This document shows, one piece after another, positions 1 through 6,277 of a stretch of DNA of 15,476 nt. The notes beneath the pieces are model-generated. The model was given only the letters and a program-made list of their open reading frames with translations, searched no databases and was not told where the DNA came from. Where the stretch lies: NCBI GenBank assembly GCA_021298935.1, contig JAJTHR010000117.1, positions 1-15,476 on the forward strand, read 5' to 3'. Numbering within the stretch: position 1 is the first letter of the stretch; every line of letters begins with the position of its first letter. Both the position numbers and the translations under genes were made by a program. This DNA is from Parachlamydia sp. (GTDB lineage: Bacteria; Chlamydiota; Chlamydiia; Chlamydiales; Parachlamydiaceae).

Positions 1-114
1 ATTTTTCATCGGCATCTTTTGCGTCCCAGCTCATTGCTCGATCTTGCAAACTTATCCAAGTTTGCTGCGATCTCCGCAATGTACTGGGACATAAAATCTC
101 GCCGCCAAAAATTT
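1..114. repeat. Long imperfect inverted repeat at the left window edge
   Basis: The segment folds back on itself around the loop ATCC at 54-57. The paired blocks are GCAAACTT (46-53) with AAGTTTGC (58-65), GATC (40-43) with GATC (69-72), CATTGC (32-37) with GCAATG (76-81), and GTCCCAG (23-29) with CTGGGAC (84-90). Weaker pairing continues outward to position 1 (ATTTTT with AAAAAT near 109-114), so the element may extend beyond the window. The frame open from 1 to 147 on the plus strand lies almost wholly within this palindrome, so I do not call it a gene. It is probably a dispersed palindromic repeat or the remains of a miniature transposable element. I see no tRNA-like or riboswitch-like architecture. 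Confidence 0.6.
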
Positions 115-163
115 AAGAACCTACCCGCGCGCGGTATATCTACTTAGCACTTTCAGGTAGAGA

Positions 164-181
164 AACCCAAAACTCAGGTTG
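164..181 (+). promoter_or_regulatory. 18-bp shared upstream motif, copy 1 (upstream of tyrB)
   Basis: AACCCAAAACTCAGGTTG lies 50 nt before the tyrB start. An 18-bp sequence differing at one base occurs on the minus strand at 5392-5409, upstream of hemF, in the same orientation relative to its downstream gene. A recurrent intergenic motif or regulator site is possible. Function is unknown. Confidence 0.3.
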
Positions 182-231
182 ATAATAAAAAGGAGATAGA
201 AGAAAATCACACCCTCCCTAAAGAGGCACCT

Positions 232-1422
232 ATGTCATTTTATCAAAAAGCTGATCTTCTTCCCGATGACCCAATCCTTGGCTTGCCCGTTTTATTTGCT
301 GCCGATCCAAGGCCTGATAAGATCAATTTAGGTATTGGCGCCTATAAAACAGCCGAAGGCTTTCCGCATCTTTTAAATACGGTTAGGAAAGCTGAAAATC
401 TGCTTATGCAAAAGCAGTTGAATAAAGAATACCTGCCCATTGAAGGAGACCCTGAATTCATCAAGCATTCCCTCAGGCTGCTGTTTGGCAATTCCCATCC
501 GATCTTTCAAACGGGCAATTTTTTCGCCGCTCAAACAATTGGCGCCTCCGGGGCTTTACGGCTGGCGGGCGAGCTATTGCATATGCTGGTAGGGAAGACA
601 ATTTTCCTTTCTCAGCCCTCCTGGTCCAACCACAAGCAGATCTTTGAAAAAGCAGGCTTGAAAGTCGGAAGTTATCCTTACTATGATATGCAAACACAGG
701 ATCTGGATTTTTCCGGGATGTGCGCAGCGATTCAAAACATGCCAGCCCGCAGTGCCATTCTTTTGCATGGCTGCTGCCATAATCCAACCGGAGTTGATCC
801 TACATTTGAACAATGGAAAGAACTCTCTGAACTGATCATGAAACAGAATTTGATTCCCCTATTCGATACAGCCTACCAGGGCTTCGGCCAGGATTTGGAC
901 CAGGATGCCAAAGCCATCCGCTATTTTGCCGCTCAAGGGCATGAGTGTATCATTACTTATTCGTTTTCTAAAAATTTCGGCTTGTACGGGGAGCGCGTCG
1001 GATTCATTTGCGTCCTATCCAATGACCTGGCGCTCATCCCTCCGATCGCAAGCCATATTAAATACCTGATCCGCTGCAGCTACTCGAATCCTCCACTGCA
1101 GGGAGCCCGCATCGTCACAACGATTTTGAAGTCCACCGAACTGATGCTTGAGTGGAAAAAAGAGCTTGTCAATATGTGTGAGAGGGTGCGTGAAATGCGC
1201 AAAGCCTTGATTGCGGCTCTCTATGTGCAAGGTCTCAAAAATTTCTCGCCGCTCGCCAAGCAAAAAGGGCTTTTTTCATTTTGCGGACTGACCCCCGAGC
1301 AAGTGCTACGTTTAAGGGAGGAAGCCGGTATTTACATGCCAAGCAATGGACGGATCAACGTTGCCGGGATCAATACGTATAATGTAGAAACAATCGCTAA
1401 AGCCATATTATCAGTCATGTAA
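232..1422 (+). CDS. tyrB: Aspartate/aromatic amino acid aminotransferase (class I, AspC/TyrB type)
   Basis: PLP-dependent cytosolic transaminase that interconverts aspartate or aromatic amino acids with their 2-oxo acids, using glutamate/2-oxoglutarate as partner. At 396 residues it has the length of E. coli AspC. Visible hallmarks are HNPTGVDPT (residues 183-191, with the pyridoxal-contacting Asn), FDTAYQGF (211-218, Asp binding the pyridine nitrogen), the PLP-lysine motif SFSKNFGLYGERVG (244-257, Lys247 as Schiff base, Arg255 near the phosphate), and GRINVAG (373-379, Arg374 expected to bind the substrate alpha-carboxylate). The ATG at 232 is preceded by an AGAGG ribosome binding site 7 nt upstream. 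It is first in a cluster with mreC (1-nt gap) and a glycosyltransferase. Choosing between aspartate and aromatic preference from sequence alone is not safe. I use tyrB because chlamydial homologues are usually so named. Confidence 0.93.
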   Translation: MSFYQKADLLPDDPILGLPVLFAADPRPDKINLGIGAYKTAEGFPHLLNTVRKAENLLMQKQLNKEYLPIEGDPEFIKHSLRLLFGNSHPIFQTGNFFAAQTIGASGALRLAGELLHMLVGKTIFLSQPSWSNHKQIFEKAGLKVGSYPYYDMQTQDLDFSGMCAAIQNMPARSAILLHGCCHNPTGVDPTFEQWKELSELIMKQNLIPLFDTAYQGFGQDLDQDAKAIRYFAAQGHECIITYSFSKNFGLYGERVGFICVLSNDLALIPPIASHIKYLIRCSYSNPPLQGARIVTTILKSTELMLEWKKELVNMCERVREMRKALIAALYVQGLKNFSPLAKQKGLFSFCGLTPEQVLRLREEAGIYMPSNGRINVAGINTYNVETIAKAILSVM

Positions 1423-1423
1423 A

Positions 1424-2464
1424 ATGGTGCGCAAAAAATTTGCCTATACCTATCTTTTTATCATCCTTTTACTGCTAGTCACGATGGGATTGTCCAGAAA
1501 AACCTCTGACAAAATGAGAGGCCGGACCGCCACCCTGCTTGCCCCTTTTTGGGAAATGGTTCTGCAGGCAAAACATAAAGTCGTCCATCCCTTTCAGCCC
1601 TCTCCCTCGCTAGAAAGGCTTACATTAGAGGAAGAAATAAACAAACTTGAGCTAGAAAACCAGTTATTGCTTCAGGACAACAAATCTTTGCTCGAACAGC
1701 TGCATGGAAAGGCTTTTTACAAGGCTGTCATTCCAGGACGGGTTCTCTTCCGCACAATGGATAGCTGGAACCGCTCCCTGTGGATCAATGTCGGCGAGGA
1801 AGAAAACGTGGCGCTGCATAGCCCGGTTCTTTCAGAAGGGGCCCTAATCGGCATGATCGACTATGTCGGCAAAAAGCAGTCTAGGGTACGGCTGATCACT
1901 GATCCCCGCCTAACCCTATCGGTCCGCGCCCTACGCGGGGGCGAACAGGAAGTCCTCATTGCCGAGCAGGCAGAAATGCTTCAGCATCAGCTCAAGAGAA
2001 AGGGGAAAGGGGCATCTCGCATTGATTTTGAGCCTTTAATCGCTCAACTTGAAGAATTAAAAAGCCATTTGCAAGGAATAAAAAAAACATGGTATTTGGC
2101 CAAGGGAGAAATTCGGGGCAGCAACGAGCTCTCTCTTAAGGGAACAGGCTTCAATTATGACTTTCCCGATGAAAAGGGGGGGCCCTATGATTTACGTGAA
2201 GGCTTTCACTTGCCTAAACAAGGAGCTGCCATCCCCCTTGTCAAGGTGCATGATATTCTTGTCACAACAGGGCTGGATGGAATCTTCCCTGAAGGACTGA
2301 GGGTAGCCAGGGTGGAAAAAATCCTTCCCCTAAAAGAAGGGGATTATTTTTTCGAGCTGGAGGCCGCCCCCTTAAGCAGCCACATTGAAGGGCTATCGCT
2401 TGTGTTTGTCCTTCCTCCTACCGGCCTTGACATTCATGAAGCAAAATATAATAGGTCCCTATGA
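1424..2464 (+). CDS. mreC: Rod shape-determining protein MreC
   Basis: Inner-membrane/periplasmic scaffold of the elongasome, linking MreB and MreD to peptidoglycan synthases. In chlamydiae this machinery serves division-septum peptidoglycan. The sequence shows a short cytoplasmic N-terminus, one transmembrane helix (about 8-23), a Leu/Glu-rich coiled coil (about 63-95) and the MreC beta domain, including SPVLSEGALIGMIDYV (133-148), SRVRLITDP (153-161) and HDILVTTGLDGIFPEGLRVARV (276-297, key residues TTG and FPEG). At 346 residues it is longer than typical MreC (about 280-370, often under 300) because of a charged, partly helical insert at about 175-265 between the two beta subdomains. Its ATG starts 1 nt after the tyrB stop with no clear Shine-Dalgarno, suggesting translational coupling. 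Its stop overlaps the next start (ATGA). Confidence 0.88.
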   Translation: MVRKKFAYTYLFIILLLLVTMGLSRKTSDKMRGRTATLLAPFWEMVLQAKHKVVHPFQPSPSLERLTLEEEINKLELENQLLLQDNKSLLEQLHGKAFYKAVIPGRVLFRTMDSWNRSLWINVGEEENVALHSPVLSEGALIGMIDYVGKKQSRVRLITDPRLTLSVRALRGGEQEVLIAEQAEMLQHQLKRKGKGASRIDFEPLIAQLEELKSHLQGIKKTWYLAKGEIRGSNELSLKGTGFNYDFPDEKGGPYDLREGFHLPKQGAAIPLVKVHDILVTTGLDGIFPEGLRVARVEKILPLKEGDYFFELEAAPLSSHIEGLSLVFVLPPTGLDIHEAKYNRSL

Positions 2465-3363
2465 AGCAATCAATCGGCATCCTTATCCCCACTTACCAAG
2501 GGGCAAGGCACCTTCCTCATTGCCTTCCACCCCTTCTTGAATCCTCCTTAAAGCCTGCAATTCTAGTGATTGATTCGTCATCGAAAGATGGAACCGCGGA
2601 TCTGGCGAAAAAAATGGGCGCCCAGGTAGCTGTGATCCCGCAAAAAGAATTCAATCACGGCCGGACGCGGGAGAAAGGAAGGCTGCTATTGGGGACTGAC
2701 ATCGTTATCATGCTCACGCAGGATGCCTACCTGACCTCTTCCTCTGCCCTAGAAAAGCTGATTGCCCCGTTGGTTAGCAAAGAGGCTTCCGTTGCCTATG
2801 CCAGGCAGCTCCCCCACAAGTGCGCCGGCTTTTTTGAGACATTTCCGCGGGAATTTAATTATCCCCCTGTCAGCAATCTCAGAAGCCTGAAAGATGCCTC
2901 CGAGTATGGCCCCTACACTTTTTTTTGTTCGAATTCCTGTGCAGCCTATACAAATAGAGCCCTGGATCAGATTGGCGGATTTAAGGAAGTTCTTTTCGGT
3001 GAAGACACTCTGGCTGTTGCAGAAATGCTGCATAAGGGATATCGAATTGCCTATGTGGCTGAGGCGGAAGTGCACCATTCCCATAACTACACCATAAAAG
3101 AGGAATTTGCACGGCATTTTGACATGGGACTTGCTCGCAAAAGCTGCCAGACGCTGCTGCAGGCAGGGGGAAAAGATTCAAAGCGAGGCCTAGCCTATGT
3201 CAAAGCCCTCTTTAAAGTACTGGCAAAAACGCATCCGTCCTACCTTCCGTATGCAGTCATACAAACGGCAGCCAAGTATTGCGGCTACAAATTGGGCCAA
3301 TTAAGTGAGAACGCACCAAGATGGTTTAAAAAACGTCTGAGCAGCCAAAAGAGTTATTGGTAA
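2461..3363 (+). CDS. Family 2 (GT-A) glycosyltransferase, rhamnosyltransferase-like
   Basis: Cytosolic or membrane-associated nucleotide-sugar transferase of the GT2 fold. The N-terminal half has the expected layout: IGILIPTYQG (5-14), VIDSSSKDGT (36-45, nucleotide-binding Asp/Ser), EFNHGRTREKG (63-73, a motif seen in rhamnosyltransferase-like GT2 enzymes), and TQDA (86-89) in place of the DXD metal motif. Further on, FGEDTLAVAEMLHKGYRIAY (about 178-197) supplies the catalytic acid region, and VHHSHNYTIKEEF follows. There is no transmembrane segment. The start overlaps the mreC stop as ATGA, so it is almost certainly co-translated with mreC. Acceptor and sugar cannot be deduced. A role in cell-surface glycans or lipopolysaccharide is an inference. 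A strong hairpin follows the stop codon. Confidence 0.82.
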   Translation: MKQSIGILIPTYQGARHLPHCLPPLLESSLKPAILVIDSSSKDGTADLAKKMGAQVAVIPQKEFNHGRTREKGRLLLGTDIVIMLTQDAYLTSSSALEKLIAPLVSKEASVAYARQLPHKCAGFFETFPREFNYPPVSNLRSLKDASEYGPYTFFCSNSCAAYTNRALDQIGGFKEVLFGEDTLAVAEMLHKGYRIAYVAEAEVHHSHNYTIKEEFARHFDMGLARKSCQTLLQAGGKDSKRGLAYVKALFKVLAKTHPSYLPYAVIQTAAKYCGYKLGQLSENAPRWFKKRLSSQKSYW

Positions 3364-3365
3364 CG

Positions 3366-3400
3366 TTATCACTTAAGAAGCCTAAGCTCTTAAGTGATAA
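3366..3400 (+). terminator. Hairpin after the tyrB-mreC-glycosyltransferase cluster
   Basis: A perfect 13-bp inverted repeat, TTATCACTTAAGA (3366-3378) and TCTTAAGTGATAA (3388-3400), with a 9-nt loop starts 3 nt after the glycosyltransferase stop. There is no clean T-tract on the plus strand, so it may terminate poorly or act mainly as a 3' stabilising hairpin. Confidence 0.55.
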
Positions 3401-3456
3401 ATTGCTCTGTTGCTCCTCTCTACGTTCTCCTGCTGCTTCTTGTGGTTAATCTTTAA

Positions 3457-3616
3457 CTCACCTCTGCCAAAAGGAGCAAAATGAAAGCCAAGAGATTTTG
3501 AAAAATCAATTAATTCAAAAAGCGCAGCAATATTTTACTAATATTGCGAGCATTTTTGAAGTTAATTGAGATTCAAAAGATCTGCTTTTTCATCTGCTAC
3601 TTGTCCGTAAGGTGAG
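3457..3616. repeat. 160-bp imperfect palindromic element
   Basis: The segment folds around loop TTACT (3535-3539). Paired blocks are GCAATATT (3527-3534) with AATATTGC (3540-3547), TTCAAAAA (3514-3521) with TTTTTGAA (3553-3560), TCAATTAA (3506-3513) with TTAATTGA (3562-3569), ATGAAA (3481-3486) with TTTCAT (3588-3593), and CTCACCT (3457-3463) with AGGTGAG (3610-3616). It has the same length as the neighbouring element at 3635-3794 but a different sequence. It is probably a decayed miniature element or a hairpin-forming repeat. Frames on both strands look surprisingly protein-like (see findings), so a gene remnant is an alternative. Confidence 0.5.
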
Positions 3617-3684
3617 TCTTTAAATGAGACGTTATACCATTTCCCGAAATTAAAATCATAAATTTGACTTGTGATCACCTTCAT
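3562..3684 (-). CDS. Possible 40-aa small ORF starting inside the MITE-like element
   Basis: On the minus strand an ATG at 3684 opens a 40-codon frame (MKVITSQIYDFNFGKWY..., ending ...EKADLLNLN, stop TAA at 3562-3564). An AAGGAGAG Shine-Dalgarno-like sequence lies 11 nt upstream (complement of 3696-3703). The first 17 codons lie inside the mobile element and the remainder in the adjacent palindrome. The second element copy carries the same ribosome binding site and start (ATG at 15451). It could be a real small gene, a chance frame in an inverted repeat, or a tag added to flanking DNA. I do not recognise the product. Low confidence. Confidence 0.2.
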   Translation of the reverse strand: MKVITSQIYDFNFGKWYNVSFKDSPYGQVADEKADLLNLN

Positions 3685-3794
3685 CTTTAAAAGATCTCTC
3701 CTTGTTGATATTCAAAGATATCAACTTCGAAAAGATCTTTCAAATCTGAAGCGCTGACAAGTCAACTTTATGGTTTTATTTTTGGGAAATGGTA
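3635..3794. mobile_element. 160-bp MITE-like element, copy 1 (complete)
   Basis: The element has terminal inverted repeats of about 39 bp: TACCATTTCCC (3635-3645) with GGGAAATGGTA (3784-3794), and TTGACTTGT (3664-3672) with ACAAGTCAA (3757-3765). A central hairpin GTTGATAT/ATATCAAC lies at 3704-3725. It is flanked by TTA on both sides (3632-3634 and 3795-3797), consistent with a 3-bp target duplication. A second copy in opposite orientation begins at 15341 and matches this one with a single mismatch over the roughly 136 bp visible. No transposase is encoded, so mobilisation in trans by an unseen insertion sequence is inferred. The right TTA is also the stop codon of the minus-strand outer-membrane gene. 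Confidence 0.8.
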
Positions 3795-4463
3795 TTAGAA
3801 GTAATAAGCCAGGCCTAGCTTAACCCCTTTTCCACGCAGGCCATGTTTCTCTTTGGATAAAGTAATGTTATAACCCGCCCCTAAATTGACTGCCCAATTG
3901 GGCGTCATTGTATACTCAAGCCCCAAGGCATAGTTGGGTCCTTGCGTATGGCTCTTATCCGAGACAAAAGGTTTTATTTTAGTATGGGTATGGCTCCAGG
4001 CATACTGGTACAATCCATTTAATGTTAAACCCTCCCAAAATTGATAGGAAAATTCCAAAGCCACAAAAGGACTATTAGAGCGAAATCTCTCTTTCAAATG
4101 AAAAACACCCAGTTCTTCAATATCAATATGGGTATGCAAATAAGTAAAAGTCACACCCACATAAGGAAGAATGGAAAAACAGGAAGAGACGGGAACATAC
4201 TGTCCAACACCAATTGTAAAGGCAGCGATTTCGCTTTTATGGTTGCCCTCGCCATAGAGGAAACCTGGTTTCAGGCTTAGTCCTCGCCAACCGACAAGTG
4301 TGGCGTCCCCTTTGATAGCCCACATGGATAATTCTTCTTCCGTTTTTCCTGATTCAAGAATATCGATCGAGAGGTAAGCAGGCCCGACATCCACCTTTCC
4401 TTTCACTTCCCCTTGGAGGGAAGAAAACAAACCGATTGCGATTGCAAATGCATATTTCATCAT
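3795..4463 (-). CDS. Small outer-membrane beta-barrel protein
   Basis: 222 residues with an N-terminal signal peptide (hydrophobic core about 4-15, likely cleavage near LQG, residues 16-18), followed by alternating polar/hydrophobic strands typical of an 8- to 10-stranded OmpW/opacity-like barrel. The protein ends GLAYYF, with the terminal aromatic Phe recognised by the BAM machinery, so the C-terminus appears intact. The start is the first ATG of an ATGATG pair, with AGAGGA upstream. It begins 16 nt after the hemF stop, so the two are probably co-transcribed. Its stop TAA coincides with the TTA flank of the 160-bp element, which inserted exactly at the gene's end. No specific function (porin, adhesin, receptor) can be assigned. 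Confidence 0.75.
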   Translation of the reverse strand: MMKYAFAIAIGLFSSLQGEVKGKVDVGPAYLSIDILESGKTEEELSMWAIKGDATLVGWRGLSLKPGFLYGEGNHKSEIAAFTIGVGQYVPVSSCFSILPYVGVTFTYLHTHIDIEELGVFHLKERFRSNSPFVALEFSYQFWEGLTLNGLYQYAWSHTHTKIKPFVSDKSHTQGPNYALGLEYTMTPNWAVNLGAGYNITLSKEKHGLRGKGVKLGLAYYF

Positions 4464-4479
4464 AGTTATAAATCCTCTA

Positions 4480-5277
4480 TTACCATTTTACTAAAGGAGG
4501 CATTGAGCAAAGAATGGCTTCCGGATTGCCTCCTGATTGAAAGCCGAATTTAGTTCCCCTGTCATAAATCAAATTGAATTCCGCGTAGTGGGCTCTCAAC
4601 TCAAATTGGCGCTCTTTTTCGGATTCTGTAAAGGGGACATGCACCCGATTGTGATAGATGGGAAGCACTGCTTTTAAAAAAGACTCACCAACCGCTTCCC
4701 AGACTTTTCGATCGTCTTCGAAATGGCCCGTATTATAATGATCGAAAAACAATCCGCCCACCCCTCTTTCCTTTTGGCGATGCGGAATATAAAAATACTC
4801 CTTTGCCTGGCTTGAAAAAAGAGGGTACAACTGCTCTCCAAAAGGATCGAGGGCTCTTTTTGCCATAGAATGAAAATGCAACGTATCCTCTTCATAAGGA
4901 AATCCCATGGGGGTTAAATCATAACCGCCCCCAAACCAGCATTTCTCCTGTGTTTCAATGAATCGAATATTAAAATGAACGGTAGGGGCATGTGGATTTT
5001 GCATATGGGTGATCAGGCTAATGCCTGTTGCAAAGAAGGGACCCTTTCCATCGGCTAAAGGAAAGTTTGGGCCTCCGACCCCCGACCAGTTAACTGCTGC
5101 CTTTTCAAAAACATTACCTCTTAATAAGGCAATCTCCCCTCCCCCTTCTTCTTTGTAGTTCCAAGTTTTTCTTTCAAAGGAAAGTCCTTCAATTTCCTCA
5201 AAGGCAAAAATAATTTTTTCCCTCAGGTTTTTAAGGTAATCGATCAGTGAAGCGCGGCTGGAATGAGGAAAGGACAT
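4480..5277 (-). CDS. hemF: Oxygen-dependent coproporphyrinogen III oxidase HemF (C-terminally short)
   Basis: Cytosolic enzyme of haem biosynthesis. It decarboxylates two propionates of coproporphyrinogen III to vinyls using O2, giving protoporphyrinogen IX. Family signatures are VNWSGVGGPNFP (62-73), NPHAPTVHFNIRF (94-106), WFGGGYDLTP (114-123), YFYIPHRQKERGVGGLFFD (161-179, conserved His166) and EFNLIYDRGTKFG (233-245, Asp239). It ends at PPLVKW after 265 residues, whereas E. coli and human enzymes continue about 27 residues beyond the equivalent tryptophan. The usual RRGRYVEFN is RAHYAEFN here. The start has AGGA 6 nt upstream, lying in one arm of a small hairpin (5282-5303). It is the first gene of a probable two-gene unit with the beta-barrel gene. 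Confidence 0.9.
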   Translation of the reverse strand: MSFPHSSRASLIDYLKNLREKIIFAFEEIEGLSFERKTWNYKEEGGGEIALLRGNVFEKAAVNWSGVGGPNFPLADGKGPFFATGISLITHMQNPHAPTVHFNIRFIETQEKCWFGGGYDLTPMGFPYEEDTLHFHSMAKRALDPFGEQLYPLFSSQAKEYFYIPHRQKERGVGGLFFDHYNTGHFEDDRKVWEAVGESFLKAVLPIYHNRVHVPFTESEKERQFELRAHYAEFNLIYDRGTKFGFQSGGNPEAILCSMPPLVKW

Positions 5278-5281
5278 AAAA

Positions 5282-5303
5282 ATTCCTAATAAAAAATAGG
5301 AAT
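5282..5303 (-). promoter_or_regulatory. Hairpin covering the hemF ribosome binding site
   Basis: In the hemF leader, ATTCCTA and TAGGAAT (complements of 5297-5303 and 5282-5288) form a 7-bp stem with an 8-nt A/T loop. The AGGA Shine-Dalgarno of hemF is inside the downstream arm, so folding would hide it. Whether this is regulatory (for example thermal or translational) is inference. Confidence 0.35.
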
Positions 5304-5391
5304 ACTTTAAAAATTTCCATCATTTTTAACCACAATTTTTTATAAAAATCCTTTACTGAAAAAATACAAAGAATTAGTCATTATTTTTAAA

Positions 5392-5409
5392 CAACCTGAA
5401 TTTTGGGTT
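5392..5409 (-). promoter_or_regulatory. 18-bp shared upstream motif, copy 2 (upstream of hemF)
   Basis: On the minus strand this reads AACCCAAAATTCAGGTTG, 17 of 18 bases identical to 164-181 and in the same orientation relative to the downstream gene, about 115 nt before the hemF start. Function is unknown. It could be a dispersed repeat or a shared operator. Confidence 0.3.
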
Positions 5410-5471
5410 CAGATTAACAATCAATAAGGAAAAACAAGTGACAATTAAAAAACTCTCAAAAATTGTTTCTG

Positions 5472-5496
5472 CGCTTTGTGATCCACACGCAAAGCG
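5472..5496 (-). terminator. Probable intrinsic terminator of the carbonic anhydrase gene
   Basis: CGCTTTG and CAAAGCG (with one additional G-U and one G-C pair) form a 9-bp stem just past the minus-strand stop at 5502-5504. On the minus strand it is followed by an A/T-rich stretch including ATTTTT. Confidence 0.5.
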
Positions 5497-5501
5497 GATT
5501 G

Positions 5502-6155
5502 TCATTTTACTCTTTCCAGAATAACCTGAGCCTCTTCCCGGTCGATAAGAATAAAGGAATGAAGGGCAGCTTCATAGCAATACACATCTGCTTTGGCGAT
5601 ATCAAACCACCAGCCATGTAAGCGTACCTTTTTTTTTTCCAGCCGATCAGCAATAAAAGCATGGCTTCTTAAATGGTCCATTTGCTGAAGCACATTCATT
5701 TGCGACAGCTGGTTGTGTGGAGATAACTCCTTATCAATCGCCCCCTTTTCCTTTAGTCTTGTGTAAGAATGCACGCCCCATTGCAGCCAGGCTGCAAGAT
5801 GGGGGGAGGAGCGCTCATCCACTCCTTCGATAATCGCTTGCATGGCCCCGCATTCGGAATGGCCGCAGATGACAATATCCTTGACTTGCAGCGAATGAGT
5901 GGCAAATTCTAATGCGGCCAAGGGACTATTTTCCGCTTGAGCGGACAAGGGGGGCACCATGTTGCCGATATTGCGCAAGACAAACAGATCCCCCGGATTT
6001 GTCGAAGCAAACAAATTAGGCACTACACGGCTATCACAGCAGGCAATAAAGAGGACGTCAGGTTTATGGCCGAGTGCAAGCTGGGCAAAAAGTCGGCGGT
6101 AATCATCTGTTAAATTTTTTCGAAATTCAACGATCCCTTCAACTAAATTTTTCAT
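5502..6155 (-). CDS. Beta-class carbonic anhydrase
   Basis: Cytosolic zinc enzyme that interconverts CO2 and bicarbonate, supplying HCO3- to carboxylases. At 217 residues it matches the length of bacterial beta-CAs such as E. coli Can. The zinc and catalytic motifs are present: CDSR (Cys40, Asp41, Ser42, Arg43) and GHSECGAM (His99 and Cys102 as zinc ligands). LFVLRNIGN (57-65) and LEFATHSLQVKDIVICGHS (82-100) are also typical of the family. The ATG at 6155 has AAGG about 5 nt upstream. The gene stands alone, divergent from the YjbH-like gene, with a hairpin terminator downstream. No signal peptide is visible, so a cytoplasmic role is expected. Confidence 0.92.
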   Translation of the reverse strand: MKNLVEGIVEFRKNLTDDYRRLFAQLALGHKPDVLFIACCDSRVVPNLFASTNPGDLFVLRNIGNMVPPLSAQAENSPLAALEFATHSLQVKDIVICGHSECGAMQAIIEGVDERSSPHLAAWLQWGVHSYTRLKEKGAIDKELSPHNQLSQMNVLQQMDHLRSHAFIADRLEKKKVRLHGWWFDIAKADVYCYEAALHSFILIDREEAQVILERVK

Positions 6156-6219
6156 TGTAACCTTAACTTTGGATTTAAAAGGATATTTATCCCGGCAGTT
6201 AATTACCAGGGTTTAATTC

Positions 6220-6248
6220 TTGATTTTTAGCGTATTCCGCCCTATCCT
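6220..6248 (+). promoter_or_regulatory. Weak candidate promoter for the YjbH-like gene
   Basis: TTGATT (6220-6225), 17 nt, then TATCCT (6243-6248) lies 30 nt before the ATG at 6278. Each hexamer matches 4 of 6 consensus bases, so this is only a candidate. No Shine-Dalgarno is visible before the ATG. Confidence 0.25.
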
Positions 6249-6277
6249 TGTTCCTTTTTTGAACGCTGATTCCTCAT

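Noticed and set aside
1..147. Plus-strand frame open from the window edge to a TAG at 145
   Set aside because: It lies almost entirely within the long palindrome and shows no recognisable domain. A palindromic repeat explains it better than the end of a gene.
473..787. Long antisense frames inside tyrB, psd, mnmE and nth
   Set aside because: They overlap well-supported conserved genes and encode low-complexity or Cys/Arg-rich peptides without domains, as expected of antisense shadows.
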